From Nyssa sinensis (taxonomy: Eukaryota > Streptophyta > Magnoliopsida > Cornales > Nyssaceae), in assembly GCA_008638375.1 (NCBI GenBank), contig CM018031.1, positions 12,496,562 to 12,560,561 on the forward strand: a stretch of 64,000 bases of DNA, given 5' to 3'. Shown in pieces: positions 48,937 through 60,552 of this stretch; position 1 is the first letter of the stretch, and the number at the start of each line of letters is the position of its first letter. A program made the position numbers and the translations under genes. Below the pieces are notes generated by a model. The model made no database searches and was not told the DNA's origin. It was given only the letters and a program-made list of their open reading frames with translations.

Positions 48937-49739
48937 CTTCTAGCTAAAACCCTTCGGATGTCCTTGGGGTGGCTGCCCTTGCAAGGCTGAAACAATGGAA
49001 GTCATCTTTCTAACAATTTCAGTGTCTTCACTGCAACTCTCTTAGCATCTTCACCATATGGGATCTCTGCATACCTGTAAAAGATCCATTCAAATGAATA
49101 AAATGATTACCTTGACTTAATATTGTTCAAGACACCAAAAAAAAAAAAGGTTTAAAAGGAAGGACAACAACAAAAGAAATAATAACAAGAAGAAATAATC
49201 TGTTGTGTCAAAATAGTCATTTAGCTTCCAAAACATGAATCCTCTTTGCGAGAAATCATAGGATATTTCATGTTGGATCTCATGATTTACTTTACAATGG
49301 TGAATTCAGAGATTAACATTCAAGGTGTGAATCATTCAAATGAAAGCTTGAAACTGTGCAGTAAAAGTTGGGAAATCCAATTGTGGATTCAGTGATTAAA
49401 ACTTAATGCACCATTACAAAAATAAATAAATAAATTTGCTACTTGTAAAAAGGGACACTCTGCCAGTGAAGTTTATCTTAAAATTAAACCTAATTTTGTT
49501 TCTATCTATATCAAGCTAACACCTTGTTTTGTATGGCATTGGAATGGATGATGGATAATCAATTCAACCGAGTGTAAGCAAGTTGAAACAAATAAAGCAT
49601 GGAAAACATAAAGAACAAGAATGATTTTCGCAATTTATGACGACTAACAGAAACAGAGGGAGCACAAGTAGAGTGAATGCCACTCGCTTAACTTCAAGAG
49701 CCGTCTCAACCCCAATCCTCTTTGCCAAATCTGGCATCT
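48937..49739 (-). pseudogene. GH3 beta-glucosidase remnant, two internal exons
   Basis: Two minus-strand blocks match internal exons of the better-preserved copy at 56-61 kb. The block at 49739 down to about 49680 matches the exon that follows GLGATR (A-L-A-K-R-I-G-V-type helix and TALEV). The block at 49074-48937 matches the next exon, with SEDTEIVRKMTSIVS and LQGQPPQGHPKG. Both keep splice-like AG borders, but there are in-frame stops in the RWGRCYES region, a frameshift near the start of the first block and a deletion at the end of the second. No upstream or downstream exons of this copy were found nearby. Confidence 0.75.
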
Positions 49740-49744
49740 CTACA

Positions 49745-50305
49745 AACACATTACAAATTAACGTTTCATCAGAGCATCAATTTGACTTCTAACCAGTAAT
49801 GACTATTACAAATACATATATATATACTTACGCACACTCATATACATATATCTATACGTATGCATGTATGAACCGTCTCAGAGGGAGGGGCCCGGGGAGT
49901 GTGCATGTATAATGTGAATCATCCGACATGACTCTTGCTTCAATTGGTTCGTTAGGGTTTTTGTAAATGCAATTCATGTTTTCTACTTGCCTGATTTGTC
50001 GCTTTGCAGTCTGTGGCTTGAGCTTGAGTTCCAGTTCGATTTTGTGATATTCGCCTTCGAGACGAGCTAGGAATTTATCTTGGAGACAAACTTTATTCTG
50101 AATATTCGGTTATAAATTTAAAATTTTAATATTAATTGATAGGTATTTTTACTATATAACTATATTTGTTGATTTTTTTAAGTAATTTAAAAAAATTAAT
50201 TTCTTTTTGATCTAATTTTATTTAAATTTTAAGTATTTTGTAAGATCAGGTATAAACTAAAATACTGTTAAAAATTACTTATCAAACAGAAAAAAAGTTT
50301 AAAAT
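49745..50305. other. Intergenic, no gene
   Basis: A mixed AT-rich stretch with no recognisable gene. A small GC-rich patch (GGGAGGGGCCCGGGGAG) lies near 49880. Confidence 0.3.
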
Positions 50306-50306
50306 T

Positions 50307-50510
50307 AATTCATCTGTATTCTAAATAATTGGTTCTAACATTTTCTAAACAGATCCTTAGAAATTAGAAAAACTAATTCATTTGTATTCCAAAGAACTGA
50401 TTCTAACATTTTTTAAACAGATCCTTAGAAATTAGAAAAAACTAATTCATCAGTATTCTAAAAAACTAGGTTCTAACATTTTTTAAATAGATTCTTAGAA
50501 ATTAGACTAG
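50307..50510. repeat. Three ~69-bp tandem units
   Basis: The block ACTAATTCAT...GTATTC, GGTTCTAACATTTT, AACAGATCCTTAGAAATTAG recurs with starts of GTTCTAACAT-type at 50332, 50400 and 50470, each with a few differences. Confidence 0.8.
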
Positions 50511-50951
50511 AGTCTAATTAAAAAAAGAGGACCCATAAAAAATAATAGGTTATAAAAAAAATTCTCCTTCAAACAAAAAAATTGTGTACAACATCCTCTC
50601 CTCCAATAAAACCTTAAAAAAAATGTATTAGATGTGTTAGAAATATTATGTATAACATATTCATAATTGTCCTTTAATGATATTAAAAATGTTTATCTCC
50701 CATTAAACTTGGTGTAGGAATAATGTTCACAAGCGATAAAGGAATTTAAGATTATAATTTTCTGTACACAAGTTGCACTCCATACATCATAATCACATAC
50801 AATATGACTTAAGGACTACCATTCATCTTATAAATGAAACTATGTGGTAAATCATGAAAATAATTCTTAAAATGTAATCAATTTTATTTATAAGAGAGTA
50901 TATAGTATTCAGTAGTACTGTATGAATATTATTAGATAGAAAGCTATACAG

Positions 50952-51072
50952 GTCAGTATTCAATATATTTATCAGGAAGCAAATTGTACAGCTGATTTGT
51001 TAGTGAATAAAGTTCATGATTGAAAGAGAAGTGTTTTCTGGTTCGATAATTTCCCTGTGGCAGTTTGAAAGG
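50952..51072 (+). pseudogene. RNase H-like fragment of a retroelement
   Basis: The frame from 50952 reads IQYIYQEANCTADLLVNK, which matches the C-terminal helix of plant RVT_3-type RNase H domains (the H.YREAN..AD.LAN signature). A tail, FWFDNFP, then follows after a stop. It is short and broken, and probably derives from a LINE. Confidence 0.4.
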
Positions 51073-51132
51073 TATTGTGTTGAATTAATTAGACTAGTAT
51101 AATTTCAACAAAAAAAAAAAATATTAATAAAA

Positions 51133-52379
51133 GGGTAAATTACACTTACCTCTCCTGAGGTTTCTGACAATTGCAGAAATCTCCCTTATAATTTCTGAAA
51201 TAACACTGTCCCTTTTCTGGTTTCAATATTGATAACAGATTCTCCCTGCTATCAATGACCGTTAGTTGACTTAACAGAGTTTGATGATATAAGTAATTTT
51301 TTTTGTTTAAATGCCAATTTTATCCCTTACAAGTCATGGTTAAATAACAAAACTACGCTCACTTTAATAATAATTTTTTTAATTAAAAAAGGACAAAATT
51401 TCTCATATTTTAATAATTATTTTAAAGTCAAAAACAGAAATTCTCTTTCCTCTTTCATCCTCTCTCATATTACCTTTACCCTTCTATCACTTCTCTTTCT
51501 CAATTTCTCTGCCCTAACCATGCAAACTTGAACTCCCTATATATATATACACAATAGAAAATTTGTGAATCTTGAAGAAGATGGGAAAATTTGTGAATCT
51601 TAAATAGCCTCCCTACCAAAAGGAACTCCACAAATTTGGGGAATTTTGTGAATCTTGAATAGCCTCTCCTCAATAACTCAAATCTAACATCAACCCCAAA
51701 AATTTGAGTATCAGACCACGAGACATGCATAATCGAAGAATCCTCCACCATTGAAACCATCGACGAAAGCCGTGGAAACGTCCGCCCGACCAAATACCCA
51801 TCCCAAGAAGCCTTAGGCTCGTCGAATGAGTACCTCGGGTCATTGAACGACATCTTGGCAACATCGAGCGAGAACCGCAGATCGGTGTCGCAAGATCGCC
51901 GTTCGACCAACCAGAGAATCCTCCACCACTGAAACCATCGGCTCCGCAATTTGAGTACTCTTCAAGTGATTGTGGGGGTGACGACGGGCTGGTTACCAGC
52001 AAGGAGAGACCCACTTCAGCTTTGTAGGCTGATCGTAAGGACGACGACAGGCTGTGTAGGCGACAATGGCGAGGCTGTGCAGGTGGTTTTGGAGACAGCG
52101 ATGCAAGAGAGGGAGTGAGAGGGGGGGCTGTGCATTGGTTGGGGTTAGGCTTGAGGGTGATTTGGGTAGAGAGAGAGGATGGAAGAGGAGGAGAGAGAGT
52201 GTTATGGATTTTTTGATAAAATTATAATATTAAAATATAAGGGTAAATTAGTAATTTTACTAATTCCGTTAACGGAGTTAAGGAAACAAGACTGACAGGG
52301 GGACAGTGTTATTTCAAAAATTATAAGGGAGGTTTCTGCAATTGTCAGAAACAATAGGAGAGGTAAGTGTAATTTACTC
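51133..52379. mobile_element. Pack-MULE-like Mutator element
   Basis: The element is 1247 bp long. The left end GGGTAAATTACACTTACCTC and the right end, GAGTAAATTACACTTACCTC when reverse-complemented, begin terminal inverted repeats of roughly 80 bp. These share TTTCTGACAATTGCAGAAA and AAATAACACTGTCCC. It is flanked by an exact 9-bp target duplication, TTAATAAAA, at 51124-51132 and 52380-52388, diagnostic of Mutator-like elements. There is no transposase. The interior is GC-richer and contains a gene-like minus-strand segment resembling the OCTOPUS/DUF740 family, so it appears to be a host-gene-capturing non-autonomous MULE. Confidence 0.88.
51680..51930 (-). pseudogene. Captured OCTOPUS (DUF740)-like fragment inside the MULE
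   Basis: The minus-strand frame contains ERRSCDTDLRFSLDVAKMSF, then DPRYSFDEPKASWDGYLVGR, then TFPRLSSMVSMVEDS. These are consecutive motifs of plant DUF740/OCTOPUS-type membrane-associated proteins, which act in phloem patterning. Upstream of it the block ATGGTTTCA(G/A)TGGTGGAGGATTC is present a second time in another frame, so the captured segment is internally rearranged. It has no start, splice or stop arrangement of a full gene. The family call is from memory of the motif. Confidence 0.6.
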
Positions 52380-52424
52380 TTAATAAAATGTCATTACACA
52401 ATGAATTTTTAGGAATAAACCCTA

Positions 52425-52957
52425 ACACGAATTTCTCCAATACACACTAAGAGAAAATATATCATTGCTTAGCAACATTGACAGTTTTGGTCACAGAAAA
52501 CTAATCAGTTTAATATATCTCCTCATTTTTACTTGTCAAACCAAATCCCAAGGCAAATAGAGGGTCGTATGAATTCTCCTCGGCATGCATTGGCAGCTGT
52601 TCGACCCTTTTAAACCATGTCATGGGAAGCCGTCCTTGAAACTCATAATCTCCAAGGACAACATCTGCAATTCCCCCTCCTTCGCTGCCAGGCAACCAAG
52701 CGGCAACAATAGCATCTATCTTCTCCAACAGCCACGTCTCTAAAACCAAGGGCCTTCCAGAGATCAGTATCACCAATGTCGGTACTCTGTCAGAAACTGA
52801 GCTAATCACTTCAGTTCCATTGAAGGGGATTATGAGCTCTGAATTTTCACCTGCAGTTTCAGCATATGGAGCTTCACCCACAACTACAATGGCAAAAGAG
52901 AAATCTTGACCTGCAAAAGTGTCTGGCGATGGATCCTGCTTGTATATCACTTCCGTT
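52425..52957 (-). pseudogene. GH3 beta-glucosidase last-exon duplicate
   Basis: This is a truncated copy of the final exon and 3' flank of the GH3 gene at 56.3-61.0 kb. Coding similarity runs from [15 protein letters not shown] through [43 protein letters not shown] and [14 protein letters not shown] to a stop at 52510. The 3' flank (52425-52509) also matches 56300-56382. Similarity breaks off abruptly at about 52957, in mid-exon, so no upstream exons are attached. The frame is still open and the acid/base Glu is retained, but without the catalytic barrel this cannot be an enzyme. Confidence 0.88.
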
Positions 52958-54510
52958 TTGAAATAATAAAGTTTTAAAATGGCGTTAAAACTGGTAAAAA
53001 ATTCTTATTAGTTACATACTTGAAGTACATGAACCTACTTTCCATTTTTATTATTTTTTTAATGTAATCATTAATCATTTTGAAATACTAATTAATTCTT
53101 CTAAATGCACATAGTATTTTAGTTAACGCATGAGTTATAGCTTTCCTTAAACAATTATAAATATTATTTTATTTTTTAATAAATGATTATTAAAGGTACA
53201 TCTATTCCTACCTTTTACTTTTAAGCAAAAAAAAAAAGTAAAAATTATATTTGCGTTTTATGTTTTGATTACCTTTTAACACTTTCTTGTATTACTGATA
53301 GAAATTTGATATTGAACACTTGAGTAATCCACTTAAATTCATACTTCGTGTCTAATTAATTAAAAAATTAATTTGAAACTATATGTGTTTCAATTTGTGG
53401 GATGATTAGTTGATTAAATTAATTTTAGTTAATTAATCTTAATCCTAAAACACCTTATTTAGTGAATTAAAGAAGATTGATAGGACTACTATGGTTGATG
53501 CGTCTAGACAACGGTGAGGTGAAGGGTGGCTCGGAACGATAGTTTTCGAAAGGGTTCCTACGGCCAATGGAAGGGACGGGTTTTGGTGGAGGTGGGAGAG
53601 GCCTGCCGAGAGAGATCTAACAGACAGTTAAGAGTTGCGATGGAGGAGAACGAGGAGAGGTCAAGGAGACTGACTTAAAAGATGAATAAGCATAATAGGA
53701 AATAAAACTATATTTAACTTCTTTTTAACAATTGTTATGAATTGCATGTCTTATTCACAATGGTAAAAGGGGTGATGGTATTTCAACTTTTCTATTATTA
53801 TTTTTTTAGAAAAAAATAAAAAATTGACTCTCAAAATTTGTTGAGTTTTCATATGAACTCCTTCCAAAATTTACACTTGGTCTCCTAAACACAATTTCTA
53901 AATCCGGTACAAGCCTTATTGCAAAAAAATCTCTTAGCTTTTATCAACATAAAGTGTAATTTAAAAAATAATATGTACAACAGTTCAAAGCAAAACTTAC
54001 ATTGGTAAAAGTCTGTGGTACTATGGTAATCGATCATTCAATTATTGTTTCAGAAAATTTTAGGTTACTTGTTTTCTTATCATAAAATTTTGTGGTTAAG
54101 TAAAAAAATTGACAATACAAGTAAAATGAAGACAAGTATTTGCTAGAAGTGAGAGGAGAGGAGAGTTTAAACAATAGAATCTAACCTAAACTTATAATTA
54201 AGTAGTTGTTTGAGAATTTTTTAAATTGGATCAGGCCAAAATCATTTCATTAAGTTATTTGATTTCTCTGATCCAACTTTGTTCAAGTTTTAAGTATTTT
54301 TTAGATCAAATATGAATCAATATATTATTAAAAAGTATTTACCAAATAGTAAAAAATTTAAAACCAATAATGGATTCTAGTATTTTTCAAACGGACATGA
54401 GGTCATTAAAATTACTAAATTAGTGGGCTATGGATCCCCCACAAGTTCTTGTACACATTGAAAATGCCAAGATTGAGAAGTAAAACACAGCACACTAATC
54501 ATGTGGCTAA
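52958..54510. other. AT-rich DNA between GH3 copies
   Basis: No gene is supported. A GC-richer island at 53490-53670 is not recognised. Confidence 0.35.
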
Positions 54511-54531
54511 CGCCACCGTTAAAAATATTAC

Positions 54532-55196
54532 TGATATACCACTATGTGATACACCAATCACTGCATGACACGTGTAAGTGCAGATCGACTTGTGCTCGGT
54601 CATTCAGATCATGTTCGGTCATACGACCTATGCTCGGTCATTCGGTTCATGCTCGGTCACATGACTTATGTTCGGTCATTCAGTTCATGCTCGGTTGTAC
54701 ACCTCATCCTCGGTCAATCAAAGGCATAACCCATATGAACCGAGCTCATAGTATCAAGGCAAGGCAGCTCTCCTACAAAGCTAAATATATGCAGATGCAA
54801 GCCTGCAATACAGCAAATCAATAATTAGATCTTATCACCGCCTCAATAAGCTCCGAGCAGGGAATAAGGAAACTGTTTCCAACAAGGAAACTGCCACACT
54901 GAGTTGCCATATTCAACAAGGTAACTGATATCTCCGGAGATCCAATCCCTATATTCATGGTTCCAAATCCTAATCAACTTAGGAGAGCCATTGCCTATAA
55001 ATTCAACCCTAAAGGTACGCTTTACTTTCATGCTCATTATTTTGGCTTTCATTACAAGTCTTTCAATTTAATTTATTGACTTAAGCATCGGAGCGGCTAC
55101 CACCGGAGCCAACCCGGTGGTCCTCTGATCTTCTGTTTTGAGTATTTCGCAGGGAGTCGAGCTTGGATCTCACGTGGGCCAAAAAGTGCAGCATCA
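54532..55196 (+). mobile_element. Solo LTR, probably Ty3-gypsy
   Basis: The 665-bp LTR begins TGATATACCAC and ends GCAGCATCA. It is flanked by a perfect 5-bp duplication, ATTAC, at 54527-54531 and 55197-55201. A TATAAAT box lies at 54996. The downstream CTTAAGCATCGGAGCGGCTA and ACCGGAGCCAACCCGGTGG resemble the R/U5 of plant gypsy LTRs. No internal region is present, so the element has recombined to a solo LTR. The lineage call is inferred. Confidence 0.88.
54590..54725. repeat. GCTCGGTCAT minisatellite in the LTR
   Basis: About seven imperfect 18-bp units of the form TGCTCGGTCATTCGGTTCA (variants GTTCGGTCATACGACCTA and others) lie in the U3 part of the solo LTR. Confidence 0.8.
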
Positions 55197-55517
55197 ATTA
55201 CTAGTTATACTAAAATGACATTTAAGATACATTTTAGAAAAAAATAAAAAATGTTATATTTTTTTTATTAAAAAATTTGTTATATCTATTATTTAGTATT
55301 TTTTTTAAATGTATCTTGAAGGTTATTTTGGTCTAATTAATAATATTTTTTTAACGGTGTTAAGATGAAAGTTAATAATTAAACTTTTTTGTATTAAACG
55401 TTTATTTTTTAGATTTTTTTGATAGAAAAAATATATCATGAATTTTTTCATGAATTGCAAACAATTATTTTAAAGACTTTTTAATATTTTTCTCAAAAAA
55501 TAATACACTTATAATAT

Positions 55518-55604
55518 ATTAAATCTTGAAAGCAAATCCACACTTTATAAATAAAAGTCCTTAAATTTGCTTATAATATAAGAAATTTGCTTTCAAGATT
55601 TAAT
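55518..55604. repeat. Perfect 20-bp inverted repeat
   Basis: ATTAAATCTTGAAAGCAAAT at 55518-55537 is perfectly reverse-complemented at 55585-55604, leaving a 47-bp loop. Immediately downstream, AAAAGGACAGTGATTTA occurs twice in direct orientation. Function unknown. Confidence 0.8.
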
Positions 55605-56382
55605 AAAAGGACAGTGATTTAAGCTATAAATAAAAGGACAGTGATTTATTGCTTAAATTTCTATGCTTGTGCTCATATGAAAAAGAGTCATTAATTATTA
55701 TAATATTAGCTGTTTTTTAAAATATCATCTCTCTCGAGACACAAATTTGGATATAACACGGACTCAAAATCTTATATTGATAAGAACAACTAATTTCATA
55801 AAGAAATTAATTAGACACTCTCATTAAAATTAGAACTAACAAAAAATACTTTAAATAATATTAGGATTCAATAAGTTAGAATTAAGAAATATCCTAAATT
55901 ATATAGACTTGGTTTAATTAGCACATAATTTTTAATAAGAATAATGTTTAACATTCTAAATTTTTATACCAAATTTGATATAACATTTATTCATTGATGA
56001 TGTTTTAAACAATTATTTGATTTTCTGTCATTAATTTGATTTGGGATGCGTATGTACCTATGTAATAAATGTAATTTTACTTTAATATGTAATGATCCAT
56101 GCATGAAAGAAGATGCTGGATCATTTGTGGCACAGCATGAATGTGAACAACAAAGAAAAATAAGGTTAAAAGTCTCAAGTGGGTATATTTCAGTTGCTAT
56201 TAACAAATCCAGAGGGACACAAGAGCACAAAAACACAGATCAATGAATGCACAAAGGCTGCATAATTACTTGGCCAAACATTAGTAGATTTCAAATGTAA
56301 TGTGCGAATTTCTCATAATACACACTAGAGAAAATATACCGTTGCTTAATTACAGTGACAGTTTTGGTCTTAGAAAACCAAA
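55605..56382. other. GH3 3' flank, AT-rich
   Basis: No gene is supported. The part nearest 56382 probably holds the 3' UTR of the GH3 gene, and its last ~80 bp are duplicated with the remnant at 52.4-52.5 kb. Confidence 0.35.
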
Positions 56383-57140
56383 TCAGTTTAATATCCCCTC
56401 ATTTTTGCTTGTCAACCCAAAGCCCAAGGGAAATAGAGGGTCATATGAATTCTCCTCAGCATGTATTGGCAGATGTTCAACCCTTTTAAACCATGTCATG
56501 GGGAGTCGTCCTTGAAACTCATAATCTCCAAAGACAGCATCTGCAATTCCCCCTCCTTCGCTGCCAGGCAACCAAGCAGCAACAATAGCACCTGTCTTCT
56601 CCAACAGCCATGACTCTAAAACCAAGGGCCTTCCAGAGATCAGCATCACCAATGTCGGTACTCTGTCAGCGACTGAGCTAATCACTTCAATTCCATTGGA
56701 GGGGATTATGAGCTCTGAATTGTCACCTGCAGTTTCAGCATACGGAAACTCACCCACAACTACAATGGCAAACGAGAAATCTTGACCTGCAAAAGTGTCT
56801 GGTGATGGATCCTGCTCGTATATCACTTCCGTTTCGTCTCCCACTGCTGTTTTTATAGCTTCCAAAATGGTTGTGCCTAAAATATTGTAAATGATGCCAT
56901 AAGTCTAATAATCTTACATGAATCAAATCCATAATAAACTAACACACACAAGTTCACTGTCAATAAAACTCTAATTCCAAAATTCCGATACACTTCAACT
57001 ATAAATTTAACTATAATATTAAGAAAGAATCCAAGTTGGTTATGAGAAAAGTTTTTTTTTTTTTTTAATCAATTGGAAGGTGGCAAAAACTAGTCATTAC
57101 CTGGGACACAAATTCTCCCTGCATGGTTCTCAAGTGTGTG

Positions 57141-57200
<60 letters not shown>

Positions 57201-60200
57201 CGTGTGCGTGTGTGTGTGTGCATGTTTTATGTGTGTACATATGCATGTATGTATATGTATATTTGAAGTTAATTTGTGCCCCTTTTTATCATCATCATCG
57301 CCGTTAATTAAAACCATTTCAATAGTCAATTGTAACTTTGATTCTTTGCTAGAACTGAGACACTCTTGATCATACTGCCACATAATTACATACCAGTTGT
57401 AATTCTGCCGCTGGTTCCCTGCCAAGTAGCTGTCCACCCTCCACACTGATATCCAAGATTATCGGCATGAGTTCCAGTGACAAGAATTCTTTTAGCATTC
57501 TTGTCTAATGGAAGAAATGGTTGCTTTGGATCCTTTCCATTCTTTAACAGAACCAACGACTTGCGAACTGCCACGCGTGCTAGATCTCTATGCAGCTGAA
57601 GAAATATCATACAGGTAAAACTCTTATCTCAATTCATCTCACCAGTCTGCTGTAGAAGCAATTTGTTGTCCACAAGGATGACTAAAACTATTTGTAGCTC
57701 ATAATTAGGATTGTCATCCCCATATCGAGTTTTGAGCATTCTAAGAGGATCACCCGGATGGCGGACAAAAAAAATTTAGGTTTTGGGAAGGCAAAAGTGA
57801 AAACACTTATAGTTGGACTGAGTTTTAATTAGTGAATTGTGTTAAAATTTTGGGAATTGGTTACTGTTGCTAATACACAAAATATTCTAAACAACTTGAA
57901 GGAATTTATATTCAAATTCATAAACCATAAGATGTAAGGAAAAAACATAGGTCTGAAAAGGTAATGAATATTAGTAGTCTTGAAATCCTACAAAATAATA
58001 ATATACCACACTAATTCTGATTGACAAGAAATGAAGACCTTCTCCTAATGAAAACACATTCAAAACGTATAAATGAGATCAAAAGGCAATTGAAGTTGCA
58101 AGCTTACCTTGCAACCAACTGTATCTAGCAAAGATCTGTCAGTCAGGGGATACTCAAAAAGTCCAGCAACAAATTTCACTCTCAGAATTCGCTCAACAGC
58201 ATCATCAATTCTGGTCATTGGTATCTCCCCTGCTTCCACAAGATACGTCAAATCCTCCAAAAATAATTCATATCGACAAGGCACCATCACCTGAAAAAAT
58301 TTTAGTGAGAGAAGTAGAGACATGAATTAAGCCCCGTTTGAACAAGCATCCCAGCTGCTCAAAGTAGCGTCTGTGACAAATTAGCTTTTGTCCCAGCCCC
58401 TCAAAGACAAATTAGGCTTTGTTTCAGACGCTACTTTTGAGTAAACTTTTAGTTTGGGCTTTTAGGAATCAGAGTTTGGTCTCTACCATGTCAATTCCTG
58501 CATTGATAGCAGACAAGATGCAGTTTCGATAGTTTGATCCACGAGGTTCGGAAAGTCTTTCAAGTGCTTCGGAGTCTGAAATAACAAAACCCTGCAGCAG
58601 AATGTTTCTCTGATATTAATTACAGTGAAAACAAAACCAGAAGTTATCCATGTCATACTTAGTTTAAGAATCCTTGTATCTAGGATGCACTTTAAAAAAT
58701 AGAATAAAGTAGAAGTAGAAGAAAAGGCTAGAGAATGAAAAATGGAAAAGATTGAACTGTAATAAATGAAAGTCACATCCAATTATATAGTGAACATATT
58801 TCAAGAAGAAAAAGAGTTTCTTTCAGGATTTTTCTCATACATATATAATTCAATTTACCTTAAATCCCAGATTTTCTTTCAAAACTTTTGTAAGAAGAAA
58901 ATGATCAGAGTGTAGTTTGCTTCCATTCCAGCTAGAGTAGGATGCCATAACAGTGCAAACTCCCTGAGAAATGCAGTCCAGATAAGGTGCCATATGGATT
59001 TTCTCTAGATCATCATATGATGATACAGTATTCCCCTCATTTGTACCATTTTCAGTGCCCCCATCTCCAACAAAATGCTTGGCACATGCAACCACATTGT
59101 TTCTGGAATGATATAATTAAATGAATCAATGCAAATAATTTCTAATGAATTAGAGTAAGAAAACTGCCAATATTTAAATAAAACAACTCCACATGTACTG
59201 AGTTTAGTGTCATTTCATTAGATAACCGGTCCAAGGCCAGATAAAGGAGGGATGGTATAAAATCTAGTCAAAGCCATATAAACATATATCCTAAGAATAA
59301 TCACATAGAGAAGAATGACGAGATATGATTCACATAATCGATTCCAAATAATTAAGATAAGACTTTGTTGAAAATTGAAAAAATGCAGAGCTATATCATG
59401 AAAGAAATAATAGTTAAGCATGCCATATGTTTGATCGTGAGAGATATACAACAATGATTTCTTTCTACCTTCCAGCTACAAAAGGGTAGCCTTTCGGGTG
59501 TCCTTTGGGTGGCTGTCCCTGAAGGCCTGTGACAATAGAAGTCATCTTTTGAACAATTTCAGTGTCTTCACTGTAACATTCATAACACCTTCCCCATCTT
59601 AGATCTCGACATACCTTCAGAATTCAATCAAATTTTTAACAAAACAACTATCAACCATGAAGAATAAAGGATAAAAAGCATGATAAATAAGAACAAGACC
59701 CAATAATTACGTGTTGTGCAAAAGCGATAAAAAGAAGTAATAAATCGATCTCAAACAAAAGATACAAGATTTATCTGATTCAGCAAAATTCTTACATCCA
59801 CCAGCAATAAGAGATTACAACAGCAAAATACTCACAAATCCGAAAAATCCCTTTACACACAAAGTTGGTTCTTTTTTCATAAGAATGAATCTTAAAAATA
59901 ATACTCTTATATGTGTGAGTTACAAAATAAGAATCTAATAAAAAATATCCAAATAAAACGGGACAACTCTTTTTTGGATAGCATCGAGTTATCGACAAGT
60001 CATTCAGAAAAATTATGAATAAATTCAAGGACTTTTATTTGAAATACCTGCATCCTAGATTTAGTGCAAGCTAAGTTTCTACATTCTACATGAAATTATG
60101 AATAATACTTCTACCAAATTAATTATTTTCATTTGTCGTTTTGGAGAGGTGAATTTGAAAGAAATTGAAGATGAAAAAATAGAGTGTGGATCTTAACTTA

Positions 60201-60518
60201 CAGCAACACAAGGTGCAAAATTATATTGGAAACCACACGCCCTAACTTCAAGAGCAGTTGCTGCCCCAATCCTTATGGCCAAGTATGGATCTCTGCAACA
60301 TATTCCATTTGATTAGGGATCTCAAGCATCAATTTAACTTGAAAAATAATAATCATAACGGATTTTCTCATTCCTTAAAATAAATCTGTGAAATCCACTA
60401 TAATAAATGATTTTGAGTCCCATCACCTTGTCTAGGAAACTATGAGCGAGAAAAAATGAGATCAGAAAATTTGTTATGATTTAGCATTACTCATTCAACT
60501 TAAGACCAATAACAATTG

Positions 60519-60552
<34 letters not shown>

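Larger units (their letters stand above)
54510..55448. mobile_element. Foldback MITE interrupted by a solo LTR
   Basis: The flanks of the solo LTR join into the same foldback family as 27465-27925. ACCGTTAAAAATATTAC before the LTR and TTAAGATACATTTTAG after it pair with ATGTATCTTGAAGGTTATTT and AATATTTTTTTAACGGTG further right. The right arm is complete to about 55448 (ATATCATGAATTTTTTCATG). The outer part of the left arm is missing. Confidence 0.55.

Noticed and set aside
54590..54725. CRISPR-like array
   Set aside because: The 18-bp GCTCGGTCAT units have no spacers and lie inside a plant LTR; this is a minisatellite.
57080..57446. Open frames coding Cys-Val and His-Thr repeats on both strands
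   Set aside because: They arise from the (TG)n/(CA)n tract in the GH3 intron.
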